This document shows positions 54,863 through 64,000 of a DNA stretch of 64,000 nt, piece after piece. Source of the stretch: Prorocentrum cordatum. Taxonomy: Eukaryota; Sar; Dinophyceae; Prorocentrales; Prorocentraceae. A program made the translations under genes and the position numbers. Positions within the stretch are counted from its first letter, which is position 1; each line of letters begins with the position of its first letter. The notes below the pieces were generated by a model, which searched no databases, was not told the origin of the DNA, and saw only the letters and a program-made list of their open reading frames with translations. Location of the stretch: positions 143,591 to 207,590 of the forward strand of contig CAUYUJ010014277.1 in assembly GCA_963575745.1 (NCBI GenBank), written 5' to 3'.

Positions 54863-55640
54863 GGGGGTCAGTGAAACCCGACCAGCTATTCTCCAATGTG
54901 TCGCCTGCTGGCCGAACTGCGTGGTGAAACCACCTATCGCATGGAAACTACATTGCACATACTATTAGAAGACACTGCACACGCAACACGACCGCAAAAA
55001 CGAGTTGGCCTCAAACACGGCCGCGAAAACGACGCAAAGACGGCCGCACCAAGCGAGTTGGATTGGTACGAACAAAGATGCCAGATGGCATGCTCGCAAT
55101 CGCTCTCCACGCACGTCTCTGCAAGAAGACGGCTCCGAACCCACTCTAGTCTGAAACTGGTTTCCAAGACGGCTGCGATGGCCTCAAGAAGGCCCAAGAT
55201 GACCCCACAATGTCTCCAAGACCAACCGAGATTGGGTCATTGATTTTCCGTAAACGGTTGACGGACGTTGGCGTTTGTTCATGTTCGGCGGTCCGACGGC
55301 CCAAGACGGTCCCAGAGGCTACCAAGATGGCCCCAAGAGCGCCCATGAGGCCTCCGAGATGGCTCGCTGACGATCCGAGAGGCCCCCAAGACGGCCCCAA
55401 GAGGACCTCGAGACGGCCCGAGAGGTCCTCAAAACGCCCAAGATGGCCTCCAAGACGGCCATGGAGCTACCTCAAAGCCCCAAGTCGGCCCAGTCCCCCA
55501 GGATGGCTTCCGACGGCGTCAGACGGGCAAGGAACGCCCTCAGGCTGCAAACGAGCCTCCCAAGGAGTCCCCAAGAGGCTTCCAAAAGCCTCCCAGGAAT
55601 CTCACAGGAGGCCCAAGCAGTTCCCAGAGAGGCTCCCAAG
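54863..55640 (+). repeat. Unique stretch, then CCAAGACGGCC repeat, copy 5
   Basis: About 54,863-55,150 is less repetitive with no recognisable gene. From about 55,160 CCAAGACGG and CCCAAGAGG units dominate, broken at about 55,225-55,300 by a non-repetitive segment (TGATTTTCCGTAAACGG). Confidence 0.65.
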
Positions 55641-55715
55641 AGGCCTCCTCCTCCTCCTCCTCCTCCTCCTCCTCCTCCTCCTCCTCCTCCTCCTCCTCCT
55701 CCTCCTCTCTATCTG
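55641..55715. repeat. (CCT)n microsatellite
   Basis: About 20 CCT triplets. Confidence 0.95.
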
Positions 55716-56672
55716 TCCATCCTGTCCTCCTCTTCTCCTGTTCCCCCCACAGGCTCCCCGAAGGGCCTCCACAACGGCAGGGGGAACCCCTGGCCCGATA
55801 GTTTCGCACGAGCTCTGGCCGCAGCGTCTGGCCACACAGGCGCTTCCGGCAGGCAGGGGGCGGCGACGATTCGCCGTAGGCGTCTTCGATGAGAGCAAAA
55901 CAAAAAAAAATGTTCGTTTGTTTTTTGCATTGTTTGCAATCCTTCGTTTTTTGTTTGAAGCCGCCTGCAGCTCGCAGAGGGGCCCAGGGAAAGAGAGCGA
56001 GAGAACCAGAGAGCTGCGGGGGCGGCAGGCCAGAACGAGCACGCCAGAGGCCTGGGCCACTCCTGCGGTCAGGTCCTTGCCGTGTTGAGGCGCCCCCGCT
56101 GCACGGGACGAGCCCCGAGGCTACCCGTCGGTGGCTCAAGGAGGTGGTCCCGAGGGACGGGGTCCTGAGGACGAGGTGCCTCAGACAATGTAAATCCACG
56201 CTTGAAATCCCTTTTGATCCTGATGTCTCCATTTTGAGCAGGGACCGACCGTCTCAGCATTCCAATATGCCTACCACGACATCATCTTGGAACACAGGAG
56301 TGTTCCAAGAAAGAACGGCGCCCTCAGAGAACATGAGCCCGACGTGTGAAAACAGGACCGTCTCCACCAGACATGCTCCACGAACACCTCGTGCAGACCA
56401 CAACGAAGCTCTTAGAACATGCTCTGGTGGTCCTGTGGACAGGCCAGGACGCTTCACCACTGCTCGGAGGCGCTTGGCCCCTGGCCCCCCATGCATGCCA
56501 ACACCCCCGGTGCACCCAGCAAGAATCGCGCCCCTCGGAAGGACCAGAAGGCGTGGCCCACATCGCCACCAAGACGGCCCGAATGGCCCAAGATGGCCAC
56601 CAAGATGCCTCCAAGGCGGCTGGGATTGCCCCAAGAGAGCCCAAGACGGCCACAATATGTAAAACAGGGCTA
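55716..56672. other. No gene recognised; weak CCAAGACGG units at the end
   Basis: Mixed DNA with overlapping open frames on both strands and no family match by eye. About 56,565-56,660 has CCAAGACGGCC-type units. Confidence 0.45.
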
Positions 56673-56686
56673 GGATCGGGATAAAT

Positions 56687-56739
56687 CGCTCCAGAGCGTT
56701 CCGGAGCGCTCTCAGAGCTTTCCGGAACGCTCTGGAGCG
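56687..56739. repeat. Perfect hairpin, 19-bp arms
   Basis: CGCTCCAGAGCGTTCCGGA (56,687-56,705) is the exact reverse complement of 56,721-56,739, with a 15-nt loop. GGATCGGGAT (56,673) and ATCCCGATCC (56,794) form a wider outer pair. Confidence 0.93.
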
Positions 56740-56847
56740 GCCGCGGCGCCCAATACGTCCTCCAAACCCGCCGATTCTCAGAGATTTCGAGTAATCCCGA
56801 TCCGATTTTGTCCCGATCTTCGCGTCGTTTTACCATCTTTTGGCGGC

Positions 56848-56995
56848 GCGCACAAGGGGGTGGGGGGAGGGGGGAGGGCTTCTTAGGAGCAGGCTGCTTC
56901 TTAGAAGGCGCCGGCCTTACATCTATAGACAAGGCCCGCGCCTTCTAAGAAGCAGGGGTGCTTCTAAGAAGCCCTCCCCCACCCCCCTCTGCGCG
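56848..56995. repeat. Foldback element, ~65-70-bp arms and ~12-nt loop
   Basis: The left arm reads CGCGCACAAGGGGGTGGGG, AGGGCTTCTTAGGAGC, GCTTCTTAGAAGGCG and CCGGCCTT. The right arm is its near complement from AAGGCCCGCGCCTTCTAAG to CCCCCCTCTGCGCG, with a few mismatches. Within each arm CTTCTTAG(A/G)A occurs twice. Confidence 0.85.
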
Positions 56996-58043
56996 TGGCT
57001 GAATCTTTGAACCACCGACAAATCTATGAACAACAAAAAAAGCCCGCGGGCCGCGGCTCCGCCCGCGGGCGCCGCCATGGGCGGAGCAGCCGCACCCTCC
57101 TCGGCGGCCCCGCCGCCCGCGCCGCGGGGACGGCCCCGCGGGGCGCGCCCACGCCGGCCCTGGGCCATGGGCGGAGCAGCCGCACCCTACTCGGCGGCTC
57201 CGCCGCCCGCGCCCCCGCCGCCCCTGGTTTCGCCCGGTTTCGCCGACGAGTGCGAGCTGCGTGCTTTCCTTGCTAGTTCGCACAGCTCACGGCATAGCTC
57301 GCGAGAACAGGCTTTTGCCGACAAATCGGTCAGACAGGTGTGCGATCACCTGAGAAGGCTGGTTTAGCCGATGGCTGTCTCGAAACGCGCCCCTCCCCCC
57401 TCTCTTGTCGGGGCGGGTGGTGATGGGGGGTGCCCTCAATTGACTGCCTGCCAGACCGGCCCAGCCTCTAGCCCGGAGACCCTCGCTTCGGGTTAGGGGG
57501 GCAACTATAGGCCCCACACGCGCTGTTTCCAGGCTCCCCTGCGCCCCCCCCATTGGGAATGGAGGGAAACTGGGACCTTCGAGTTGGGTCGGGGTGGTCT
57601 GGCCCCGTCCGACCGAAGCCCTACTCCAGATTTCGTGATAAAAGGGAGGGGGTCTGGACCCTCCAAGACAAGCCATTTCAGACCTCCCCCGTGAGAGAAC
57701 CCTCCAAAACATCGTCCCCAGACCCCCCCAGGCCCTCCAAGATAGCCTGGAAGAGACCCCCCCCGAAATGAGACCCCCCTCCCTTTATTACGAAATCTGG
57801 AGTATCCACCTGGAACCCTCCGGCCCACAGCCCACACAGTGTCACACCCCTGCGTGCGAGATCACCGCGCCCCCTCGCAGGCGCGCCCGCTCGGCGCCGC
57901 CGGTCGCGCCCCCGCCGCAGCGCCCGAGCCCGCGCCCGCGGCGCGCGCCCCCGCGCCCGGCTGCAGCGAGGCCCACCTGCAGAAGAGTGGCAACTCAGCA
58001 CAGAGACACGGTTCGTGCGGCGCTGGCGCGAGCAGCTGCTGCT
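56996..58043. other. GC-rich DNA with a ~93-bp tandem pair, no gene
   Basis: GCCATGGGCGGAGCAGCCGC followed by ACCCTCCTCGGCGGC occurs at about 57,071 and 57,164. A second repeated phrase is GGGGGGTCTGGACC / TTTATTACGAAATCTGGAGT at about 57,625-57,805. No recognised coding sequence. Confidence 0.5.
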
Positions 58044-58169
58044 CGCCATCGCTGGGACGTCCATTCCTCGTGCATGTTTCGATGTCGTGCGTGCTTTTTT
58101 CGCCAAATGATCAAGGATGCTCCTCGCTGGCCGTCGCCGAGAAAAAATGCACACGTCCGAGCGATGCCA
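58044..58169 (+). mobile_element. MITE-like family 1, full copy
   Basis: Starts CGCCATCGCTGGGACGTCC and ends ACGTCCGAGCGATGCCA. The interior TTTTTTCGCCAAATGATCAA and GGATGCTCCTCGCTGGCC matches the 52.6-kb copy closely. Confidence 0.85.
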
Positions 58170-58356
58170 AGGCTTCTGACGCCGCATCGAGCGTTCCACC
58201 TTGATTCGATCGCGGCCCCGATCCTGCGAGGTCGACTTCCGTCGGGCCCAGAGGCCCTGCCGTATCCCTCGGTGCTTCCGCGACGCAGACTTCAACCTGG
58301 AACGGCGTCGCCGGCGTCGCCGGCGCGCCAACGCCGCGTGAACCTGCTGCACAATC

Positions 58357-58524
58357 TGAAGGGGCCCTGGGACACACGAGTAAATACTATACACAAGTAA
58401 CCGGATTCCCCACATGTCTCCATAGTTTCTGGGCTTTGTCCCCCCCCCACCACTTCCCATAGCTTCCCACACTTCCGGGGGAATCGACGACTCACTGTGT
58501 CTCTGTGTGTTTTTTCCCTCCTGA
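58357..58524 (+). mobile_element. MITE-like family 2, copy 1
   Basis: Left end TGAAGGGGCCCTGGGACACA, right end CTCTGTGTGTTTTTTCCCTC then CTG. The two ends are imperfect inverted complements (GACACAC / TGTGTGT, AAGGGG / CCCTCC). The middle is C/T-rich with GGGGGAATCGACGA before the right end. No clear target-site duplication at this copy. Confidence 0.7.
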
Positions 58525-58542
58525 TCACCGTGCGCCCACTCG

Positions 58543-58661
58543 CCATCGCTCGGACGTCCATTCCCTGTGTTTTTTCGGGTCTCGTGCGTGGCTTTTCCGG
58601 CAAGTGGTCAAGGATGCTCCTCGACGCTCCTCGCCGAGGGAAAAACGCCCGAGCGATGCCA
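58543..58661 (+). mobile_element. MITE-like family 1, full copy
   Basis: CCATCGCTCGGACGTCC to GCCCGAGCGATGCCA, with a 6-8-bp deletion near the right end. The interior TTCCGGCAAGTGGTCAAGG is diverged. It forms a tandem unit with the next copy. Confidence 0.82.
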
Positions 58662-58797
58662 GGCCCACGCGCACGGACCGCCGAGCAAGAGGCGGACGGG
58701 GGGGCTCTGTGGCCGCGGCGGGCCTCGGCGCCACGAGGCCGGTCCGCGGGGCGGCTCGGAGGCTGGAGCCCCTCCGGGGGCCTCGGGGCGGCCCCTC

Positions 58798-58922
58798 GCC
58801 ATCGCTCGGGCGTCCAGTCCCTGTGTCTTTTTCGGTGTCGTGCGTGGTTTTTTCGCCAAGTGATCAAGGATGCTCCTCGATGGTCCTCGCCGAGAAAAAG
58901 TGCACACGCCCGAACGATGCCA
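58798..58922 (+). mobile_element. MITE-like family 1, full copy
   Basis: GCCATCGCTCGGGCGTCC to ACGCCCGAACGATGCCA; the ends have co-varied (GGACGT to GGGCGT; ACGTCC to ACGCCC). GCGGCTCGGAG(G/A)CTGGAGCC precedes it at about 58,750 and follows it at about 58,943, so this copy plus its flank is half of a tandem duplication. Confidence 0.83.
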
Positions 58923-58987
58923 AGACGAAGCAGGTCCACGGAGCGGCTCGGAGACTGGAGCCCCTCCGGGGGCCCAGGGCGGCCCTT

Positions 58988-59695
58988 ACACTTTTTTGGC
59001 CGGCGGGGAGAGGCCGAAGCTCTTCCGCGAAAAGCTAGGCGGGCTACGCACAGCTCTGATTAGGGAGACAGGGCACCGGCGGGCGGAGCCCCAGGCGGCC
59101 GGAGAGGGCGGGGCGAAGGGCGGCCCTTGTACTCGACCAGGATAGCAAGGATGCGCGGTAAGGATGCGAGGGCCTCGGAACGCCATGTTGACGTTTTCCG
59201 TGCGGAGCGCAGCAGACTGCCGAAGGATGCCGAACACCGAAGGGGCAAGGGTGCAAGGGCAGCCTTGGAAAGTTGCCCCATCCTTACTATCAAGGTTGAC
59301 TGTAGTTCAGCGTCACGGCTGTAACCTTTTCGGAGGCCCGCGCGGACTTTCTTCAGAGGGCGGAAACCCACCCCCATAGAACTCACCCCGACAAGCGAGG
59401 CCGTTTCGTAAACCCACCTACGCAAGGAATCAAGCAGGGCAGGGCTGTTTAGTAAACGCCCAAGGCCGTTTAGTAAGCGTCAGTTGTCAGGTCCGTGTGG
59501 TTTTTCCTCCCTTCATGTTGAATCAGCGCTGAACTCTCCTCCAGCCTCCCTGGCTCGCAGAGCGCCAGGGGCGGCGACAGAGCAGGGGGTAGACCGCTGA
59601 ACCGAACTTGTTTCACCCAGGCATCCGATGCCCTGACTCTTGCAACCTGGGGCCCCGGAAATGCGAGCAATAGTTATATCTACGTCCAGGAGCCG
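58988..59695. other. No gene recognised
   Basis: GC-rich DNA. GTTTCGTAAACC, GTTTAGTAAACG and GTTTAGTAAGCG repeat at about 59,403-59,478; the GTTTAGT(A/G)A phrase reappears in the 60.4-60.8-kb duplication. Confidence 0.45.
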
Positions 59696-59766
59696 GAGGC
59701 GCACTGGATATGGATAAAGATCTGGCCCCCCCAAGGTTAGATTTTTATCCACATCCAGTGCGCCTC
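59696..59766. repeat. Hairpin, 27-28-bp arms with two mismatches
   Basis: GAGGCGCACTGGATATGG ATAAAGATCT pairs with AGATTTTTATCCACATCC AGTGCGCCTC across a ~16-nt loop. GCTCTGGATATGGATGG follows at about 59,805. Confidence 0.88.
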
Positions 59767-60135
59767 GGCCTTGCGGCACCACTTCCCAAAAAGTCCGAGA
59801 CGCTCTGGATATGGATGGAAGTATCGCCCGCAGGAAATATCCCGCCCTTGCCCCCGGGGTCCTGGGCGGCGAGGGCCCCCGGAGCCCGAAGAGGGCCCAA
59901 GACCGCCCGCGTATCTCTGTCGCGCCGCATGCATGTGCGGGCGTGGACCTCCGAACACACTGTTCGCAGGGCAGCCTTGAACACATGGGATGTTGAATCA
60001 TGCCGGGTTTGCATTACATGGTTAATGCATGAAGAAGCTTATGCATGAACTCATCGTTGTGTTTGATACCAAGTCCCTGCATGTTCTCATACATGATCCA
60101 CACGCGGAGCATGTATCAAGAACGGCACTGTACGC
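59767..60135. other. No gene recognised
   Basis: Unique-looking DNA; ATGCATGAAGAAGCTTATGC at about 60,025 is a short local duplication. No coding signal. Confidence 0.4.
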
Positions 60136-60141
60136 ATGCTT

Positions 60142-60244
60142 TCAAGGGGCCCAAGGACACACACACAAATACACACAGACACACAAATACACACACACTT
60201 GGGGATCGGCGATTAATTATGTCTGTGTGTTTTTTCCCCTCCTG
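60142..60244 (+). mobile_element. MITE-like family 2, copy 2, with 6-bp target-site duplication
   Basis: TCAAGGGGCCCAAGGACACA to TCTGTGTGTTTTTTCCCCTC then CTG. ATGCTT lies immediately outside both ends (60,136-60,141 and 60,245-60,250). The interior is a CACACAAATA-type repeat. Confidence 0.75.
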
Positions 60245-60250
60245 ATGCTT

Positions 60251-60440
60251 GTGCTACTCGGCACCTGTCGTCAAGCCAAAACCTGCTCTGCAGCCCCTGC
60301 GCCGCCAGCCGGGCGGCCGGCGCCAGGTCGGCGCCCGGCAGCCGCGCCTTCGGAGACGGCGGCGGCAGCGACACCCACCTTGGGGGGTACGGCAGGGCAG
60401 AAGCGAAACGTGAGTACGACAACGTAAGTTAAGAGCACAT
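60251..60440. other. No gene recognised
   Basis: GC-rich spacer with GCCGGCGCCAGGTCGGCGCC near 60,320. Confidence 0.4.
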
Positions 60441-60826
60441 GTAATGTCGGGGATGGACAGACCCCCCTTTAGTAAAGCGTGGTTTAGTGAAAACGACCTG
60501 AGGCCCAGACCTGGCGGGCGCCAGCCTGGAATATAACGGCCACGGCGCCCTCTCGAGAACCGAAAACAGACAATTCATTAATCGACGTGTCACTGTGGGG
60601 GGTTCTGTCCACCCCCGAGAAGTTAAGAACAAATGTAATGTCGGGGATGGACAGACCCTTCTTTGGTAAAACGTGGTTTAGTGAAAACGACCTGAGGCCC
60701 AGACCTGGCGGGCGCAAGCCTGGAACATAACGGCCACGGCGCCCTCTCGAGAACCGAAAACGGACAATTCACTAATCGACGTGTCACTGTTGGGGGTCCT
60801 GTCCACACCCGATAGTGGACGGGGGG
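60441..60826. repeat. ~193-bp tandem duplication
   Basis: TAATGTCGGGGATGGACAGA, GTGGTTTAGTGAAAACGACC, TGGAACATAACGGCCACGGC and AATCGACGTGTCACTGT occur in the same order at 60,441-60,635 and 60,636-60,826, with scattered substitutions. The minus frames it leaves open are not convincing. Confidence 0.92.
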
Positions 60827-61635
60827 AGAAGCCACAAAACGCTCGACGATGCTTTGGCGTTTCTGCCGGAGGCGCCGTGGCGCCAGGTCCAGACCCGCCG
60901 CCCCCTCCGGCGAAGAAGAATGCCACCCGCAATCCGAAGCGTGACCTCGAAGTGGCCACATCTTCGTCGCACTGCCAAGCTCGGCCCCCAGAGGTGCGCC
61001 CCGCAGACCGCGCCCCCGCCCGAATCCGGGGGTACTGGTGTCTCTTGCAGGTAAAATTTACGTTCCTGGCTGCGACCGTTTGCATTGCCACGACTCGTCG
61101 CGTGCACTCTATCCGCGGGGCCACGTTTGGGCCTCGATGTGCTGCCCGCGATTGCTACGTACAGTCGGGGCCCTGAAGAAGGAACCCTTTTGGTTGGGGA
61201 GGCGCTCCGCGTTCCTTAAGTGTTTCACAGCTTGCCTCAGGTTGTCCTTATGTTTTCGATAGGAAATCGAAGTTTAACTTATGGAGAAAAGGGGCCTCGT
61301 TCCTTATTTAGGGTTCCTTAGGTCAAGGCCCCGACTGTAGGTTGTCCTTCCTCTGTCTTCCCCTCCCCTTTCTCTCCTCTAACCTCCGATGCCCCTCCGC
61401 ATGACTGCAAGGCCCGAGTCTCGGCCACGTTCGCGGGGCACCTCGTGCCCCAGCATCTCGATGCGACCACCCGCGGCCCAAAGAGGGCGCCGAATGGTAA
61501 CCGGTGGGAAAGGCATCCTCCTCCGCCTCCTCCACCTCCTCCTCCCCTTCTCCCTCCTGCTCGCAGTGCTCGTCTTCTTCGTCCTCGTGCCTCGCGTTCA
61601 CCCGGCGACATCTCCGAACAGACGGCCAACGACAG
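60827..61635. other. No gene recognised
   Basis: Unique-looking GC-rich DNA; a (CCT)-like stretch at about 61,515-61,565. Overlapping open frames of 70-150 codons on both strands lack motifs. Confidence 0.45.
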
Positions 61636-62148
61636 GGCTAGATCTGGGCTGACAGTGGGCTACATCTGGGCTGGAAGTGGGCTAACGAGAGGGCCACATC
61701 TGGGCTTAAACTGTGGGCCACACCTGGGCTGCACCATCCCAAGCAGATCTCCGCCGCATCCCTGTCCTGCGAATTTGTGAATCTGGCAAGCCCTTCCCTG
61801 CATCTGGCCGGCGGAGGGCTTCTCTACCGATTGCCTGTTGCCGCCACCGCGGCTGCATTCCCGTTCGAAATTTTCGTGTTCCCGTCGGACGCGCGGGACG
61901 TGTCACTGAAAGACTGAAGGGGCCCCAGGACACACAAATAAATACACACCAATAAACATATCCCTCTATATTTTCCAATATTTGGGGGGGGGTTTGTCTT
62001 CCCCCCCACTTCCAATATTTTCTGGGGGATCGAGGATGAATTGAGTCTGTGTGTTTCCTTCCCTCCTGAAAGACCAGACGCGCGCGGGCCACATCTGGGC
62101 TTAGCGTGGGCTAGCAGCGGGCTGGACAGTGGGCAAGCGTGAGCTAGC
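61636..62148 (+). repeat. GTGGGCTA / CATCTGGGCT short repeat
   Basis: CAGTGGGCTACATCTGGGCT-type units repeat at about 61,640-61,735 and 62,085-62,145, continuing at about 62,310-62,385 after the foldback element. The interval between (about 61,740-61,914) is unique-looking. Confidence 0.75.
61915..62068 (+). mobile_element. MITE-like family 2, copy 3, with 6-bp target-site duplication
   Basis: TGAAGGGGCCCCAGGACACA to GTCTGTGTGTTTCCTTCCCT then CCTG. AAAGAC lies immediately outside both ends (61,909-61,914 and 62,069-62,074). The interior carries CCAATATTTGGGGGGGG and a C run followed by CCAATATTTTCTGGGGGATC. Confidence 0.8.
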
Positions 62149-62309
62149 ATTACCAGCCTCGAGCGTATCCCTATCCCTAAGATTGACACGCCCAAAGGCG
62201 ATGACAATCTTAGGGATTCGCCCTCAAAGAATAAGGGAATCCCTAAGATTTGCATCGTGATGAGGAGGTGCCCAGCATAGGGATAGGGATATGTTCCAGG
62301 CTGGTAATA
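62149..62309. mobile_element. Foldback element with nested hairpins
   Basis: Outer arms CATTACCAGCCTCGAGCG with TATCCCTATCCCTAAG (left) pair with CATAGGGATAGGGATA and TGTTCCAGGCTGGTAAT (right). An inner perfect stem TCCCTAAGATTG / CAATCTTAGGGA lies at about 62,175-62,218, and AATCCCTAAGATT occurs again at about 62,247. It is inserted within the GTGGGCTA repeat. Confidence 0.85.
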
Positions 62310-63229
62310 GCAGTGGGCCACATGTTGGCTGAAGGGGCGAACCGTGGGCGCCGAGTCTGCTAACAATGGGCGGCTAGAGTTGGGGTGGAGCTGGGCACCA
62401 TGAAGCCACCTGGATGCGACATCCTACCGGTCTCCCACGACCGGAATGCTATCCAGCGCCGCGTTTCAGGACTACGCACACTACGCAAGCAATGCACCAC
62501 GGGTAGCTGCGCCCAGTTTACATTCCACCACCTCCCCATTCCCTCCGACCGGTCCTCCTCCTCCTCCTCCTCCTCCTCCTCCTCCTCCTCCCGCCTCCCT
62601 CATTATCCTCCCTGTTTCCTTTCTTCGTGGAAAAGCGGGGGGGGGGGGGGGCCTGGTCCCACGCGGAAAAGTAAGGGGAATGCCGCAGACGCTCGCCGCG
62701 GCATCGGCGCAAGGCACACGGCGGTCTAGCGCGGCCCCGGCGACAGGCCAGCAGCGGGAAACGCAGCGAGATGAGGAGGCAGGAAGGGGAGGGGGAGGGA
62801 GGGGGAGGGAGAAGAAGGAGGAAAAGGGAGCAAGTTCCCCAAGACCCTTCCCAAAATCATATGGCGGGCCACCATGTGAATACTCCACCAAACTGTGCCG
62901 TGGAATACTGGTATTGGAGTCAGAGCTAACCACGCGGTAGTGAGGCCAGCTCTGCTACCAAGTCGAAAACAATATGGTAAGCCGAACCATCTACTGCGCC
63001 TCAGACACTCCCATGGCCCTACCAAGCTGGAGGTATGAGCGCGTAGCTAAGGGATGCGACACGGGTGGAATACGTAAGAGGGCGCATGCCAGAAGGTATG
63101 TTTTCCGTCCGTCGCAAGCGATGGTAGACAGCAAGCTGTCTAAGCATATGCTGTTAGGCGCCGTTTGAGCCACGTGGCAGAGGTTAGGCGCTCCTCTGCT
63201 CGCATTTCACTCTGTTCAAAGTCAGCACA
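62310..63229. other. Residual GGGC repeat, (CCT)n, G run and unique DNA; no gene
   Basis: (CCT)n at about 62,551-62,590, a G13 run at about 62,637-62,651, GGGGAGGGGGAGG at about 62,788-62,815. The remainder is unique-looking with short open frames on both strands and no motif recognised. Confidence 0.5.
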
Positions 63230-64000
63230 CCTCCAGGGCCCTCGGAGCCTCCACCCTGTGTGGCCACCAAAATGCCCAAGACGCCTTACATGGGTCCAGA
63301 GAGCTCTCCGCCATGCCAGAGAAGCCTCAGGAGCACCCAAGATGCCCTCAAGCGGGCCCAAAGCCTTCTCCATACTCACCGAGAGGGCCCCGAGATGTCG
63401 TCAGGAGTCCAACATCCGACGACCCCGTCGGCGTGGGTGAGAGGCCTCTCCATTCGAGTCGTCCTCCCCGTCATTCGTCAGTCGTCGTCTCTGTCGCCCC
63501 CTTTCCCTGCACCCCCTCTTTCCCTGGGCCCATCACCGCTCCCCCCCCCGTCCCTGGGCCCTCCTCGAGCGCTGGGCCCGCCGCCGCCCCCCCCTCCCCA
63601 CCTTCCCTGGGCCCCCCTCCTCGAGCGCGCCAGCCGAAGCGCAATGGAGCAAACGCCGAAGCTGACTCGAAGGGGATCCCTCCCCCGCTGGGAGGGGGGG
63701 GGTCCAGGGAGGGTCCCCCCGCGGGGTCCCGGGGCCCAGAAAGGCCTCAAGAGGGGCCAAGAGTGCCCCAGGCGGCCCCCAGGACGGTCCAGGAGGGCCC
63801 GAGCCGCCGAACCATCTGTCAGACAACACCCTGACGGCCTCCAGACGGCCCAAGAGCCCTGCAAGACGCTCCAAGAGGCCTCCAGACGCCCCCCAGATCG
63901 CCCCAAGACGGCTCCAGGAGGGACCCAAAACGGCCCAAGACGGCCCAAGACGCCTCCAAGACGGCCCAAGAGGCCCCCAAGACTGCTCCAAGAGGGTGCC
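63230..64000 (+). repeat. Degenerate CCAAGACGGCC repeat, copy 6, to window end
   Basis: CCAAGACG, CCCAAGA(T/G)G and GAGGCC units at about 63,265-63,400 and densely from about 63,740 to 64,000. A C-rich segment with GGGCCC-containing blocks lies at about 63,500-63,740. It runs off the window edge. Confidence 0.72.

Overview
This window looks like nuclear DNA from a dinoflagellate, possibly a GC-rich species such as Prorocentrum (genus is a guess). The main evidence is a perfect copy of the 22-nt dinoflagellate spliced leader (DinoSL), on the minus strand at 31,570-31,591, at the 5' end of a retroelement. Supporting evidence is an intronless membrane/PAS-like gene of a type common in dinoflagellates, with a decayed leader-like sequence upstream. 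The DNA is GC-rich and dominated by mini- and microsatellites. There is no operon structure, and no rRNA, tRNA or bacterial gene was recognised.

Layout. 1-1.8 kb: small duplications, a foldback and a CCAAGACGG-type degenerate repeat. 1.84-5.64 kb: a GCGC-saturated block with no recognisable gene. 5.9-9.06 kb (minus): a frameshifted gene of unknown function; its 5' part is also present as an inverted copy next to a palindrome with 34-bp arms. 9.69-14.93 kb: a satellite with a 94-bp and then an 87-bp unit. 14.95-18.1 kb: a degenerate ACATA/ACAGA desert. 18.88-20.54 kb (minus): the intact PAS-like gene. 20.8-25.8 kb: minisatellites and A/C-rich DNA. 25.9-31.6 kb (minus): a nearly complete but frameshifted non-LTR retrotransposon, in the order DinoSL, ORF1 (zinc finger and coiled coil), a ~250-nt poly(G) tract, then ORF2 (endonuclease, reverse transcriptase, zinc knuckle/RNase H-like).

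34.8-46.3 kb: a modular repeat system. A conserved module A, then (CCT)n and sometimes (CAT)n, then an array of ~77-, 90- or 99-bp units sharing one core, then a conserved module B. 46.4-47.9 kb: an unrelated ~101-bp array. 41.8-42.7 and 49.3-51.8 kb: two reverse-transcriptase remnants next to (GTG)n blocks. 52-64 kb: short mobile elements. One MITE-like family has terminal inverted repeats, a second has 6-bp target-site duplications, and there are several foldback elements set in degenerate CTTGGGG / CCAAGACGG repeats.

Only the PAS-like gene looks like an intact host gene. The long open frames in the satellites are open because the repeat units lack stop codons, not because they encode proteins. 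Function calls rest on motif recognition by eye; no database search was possible.
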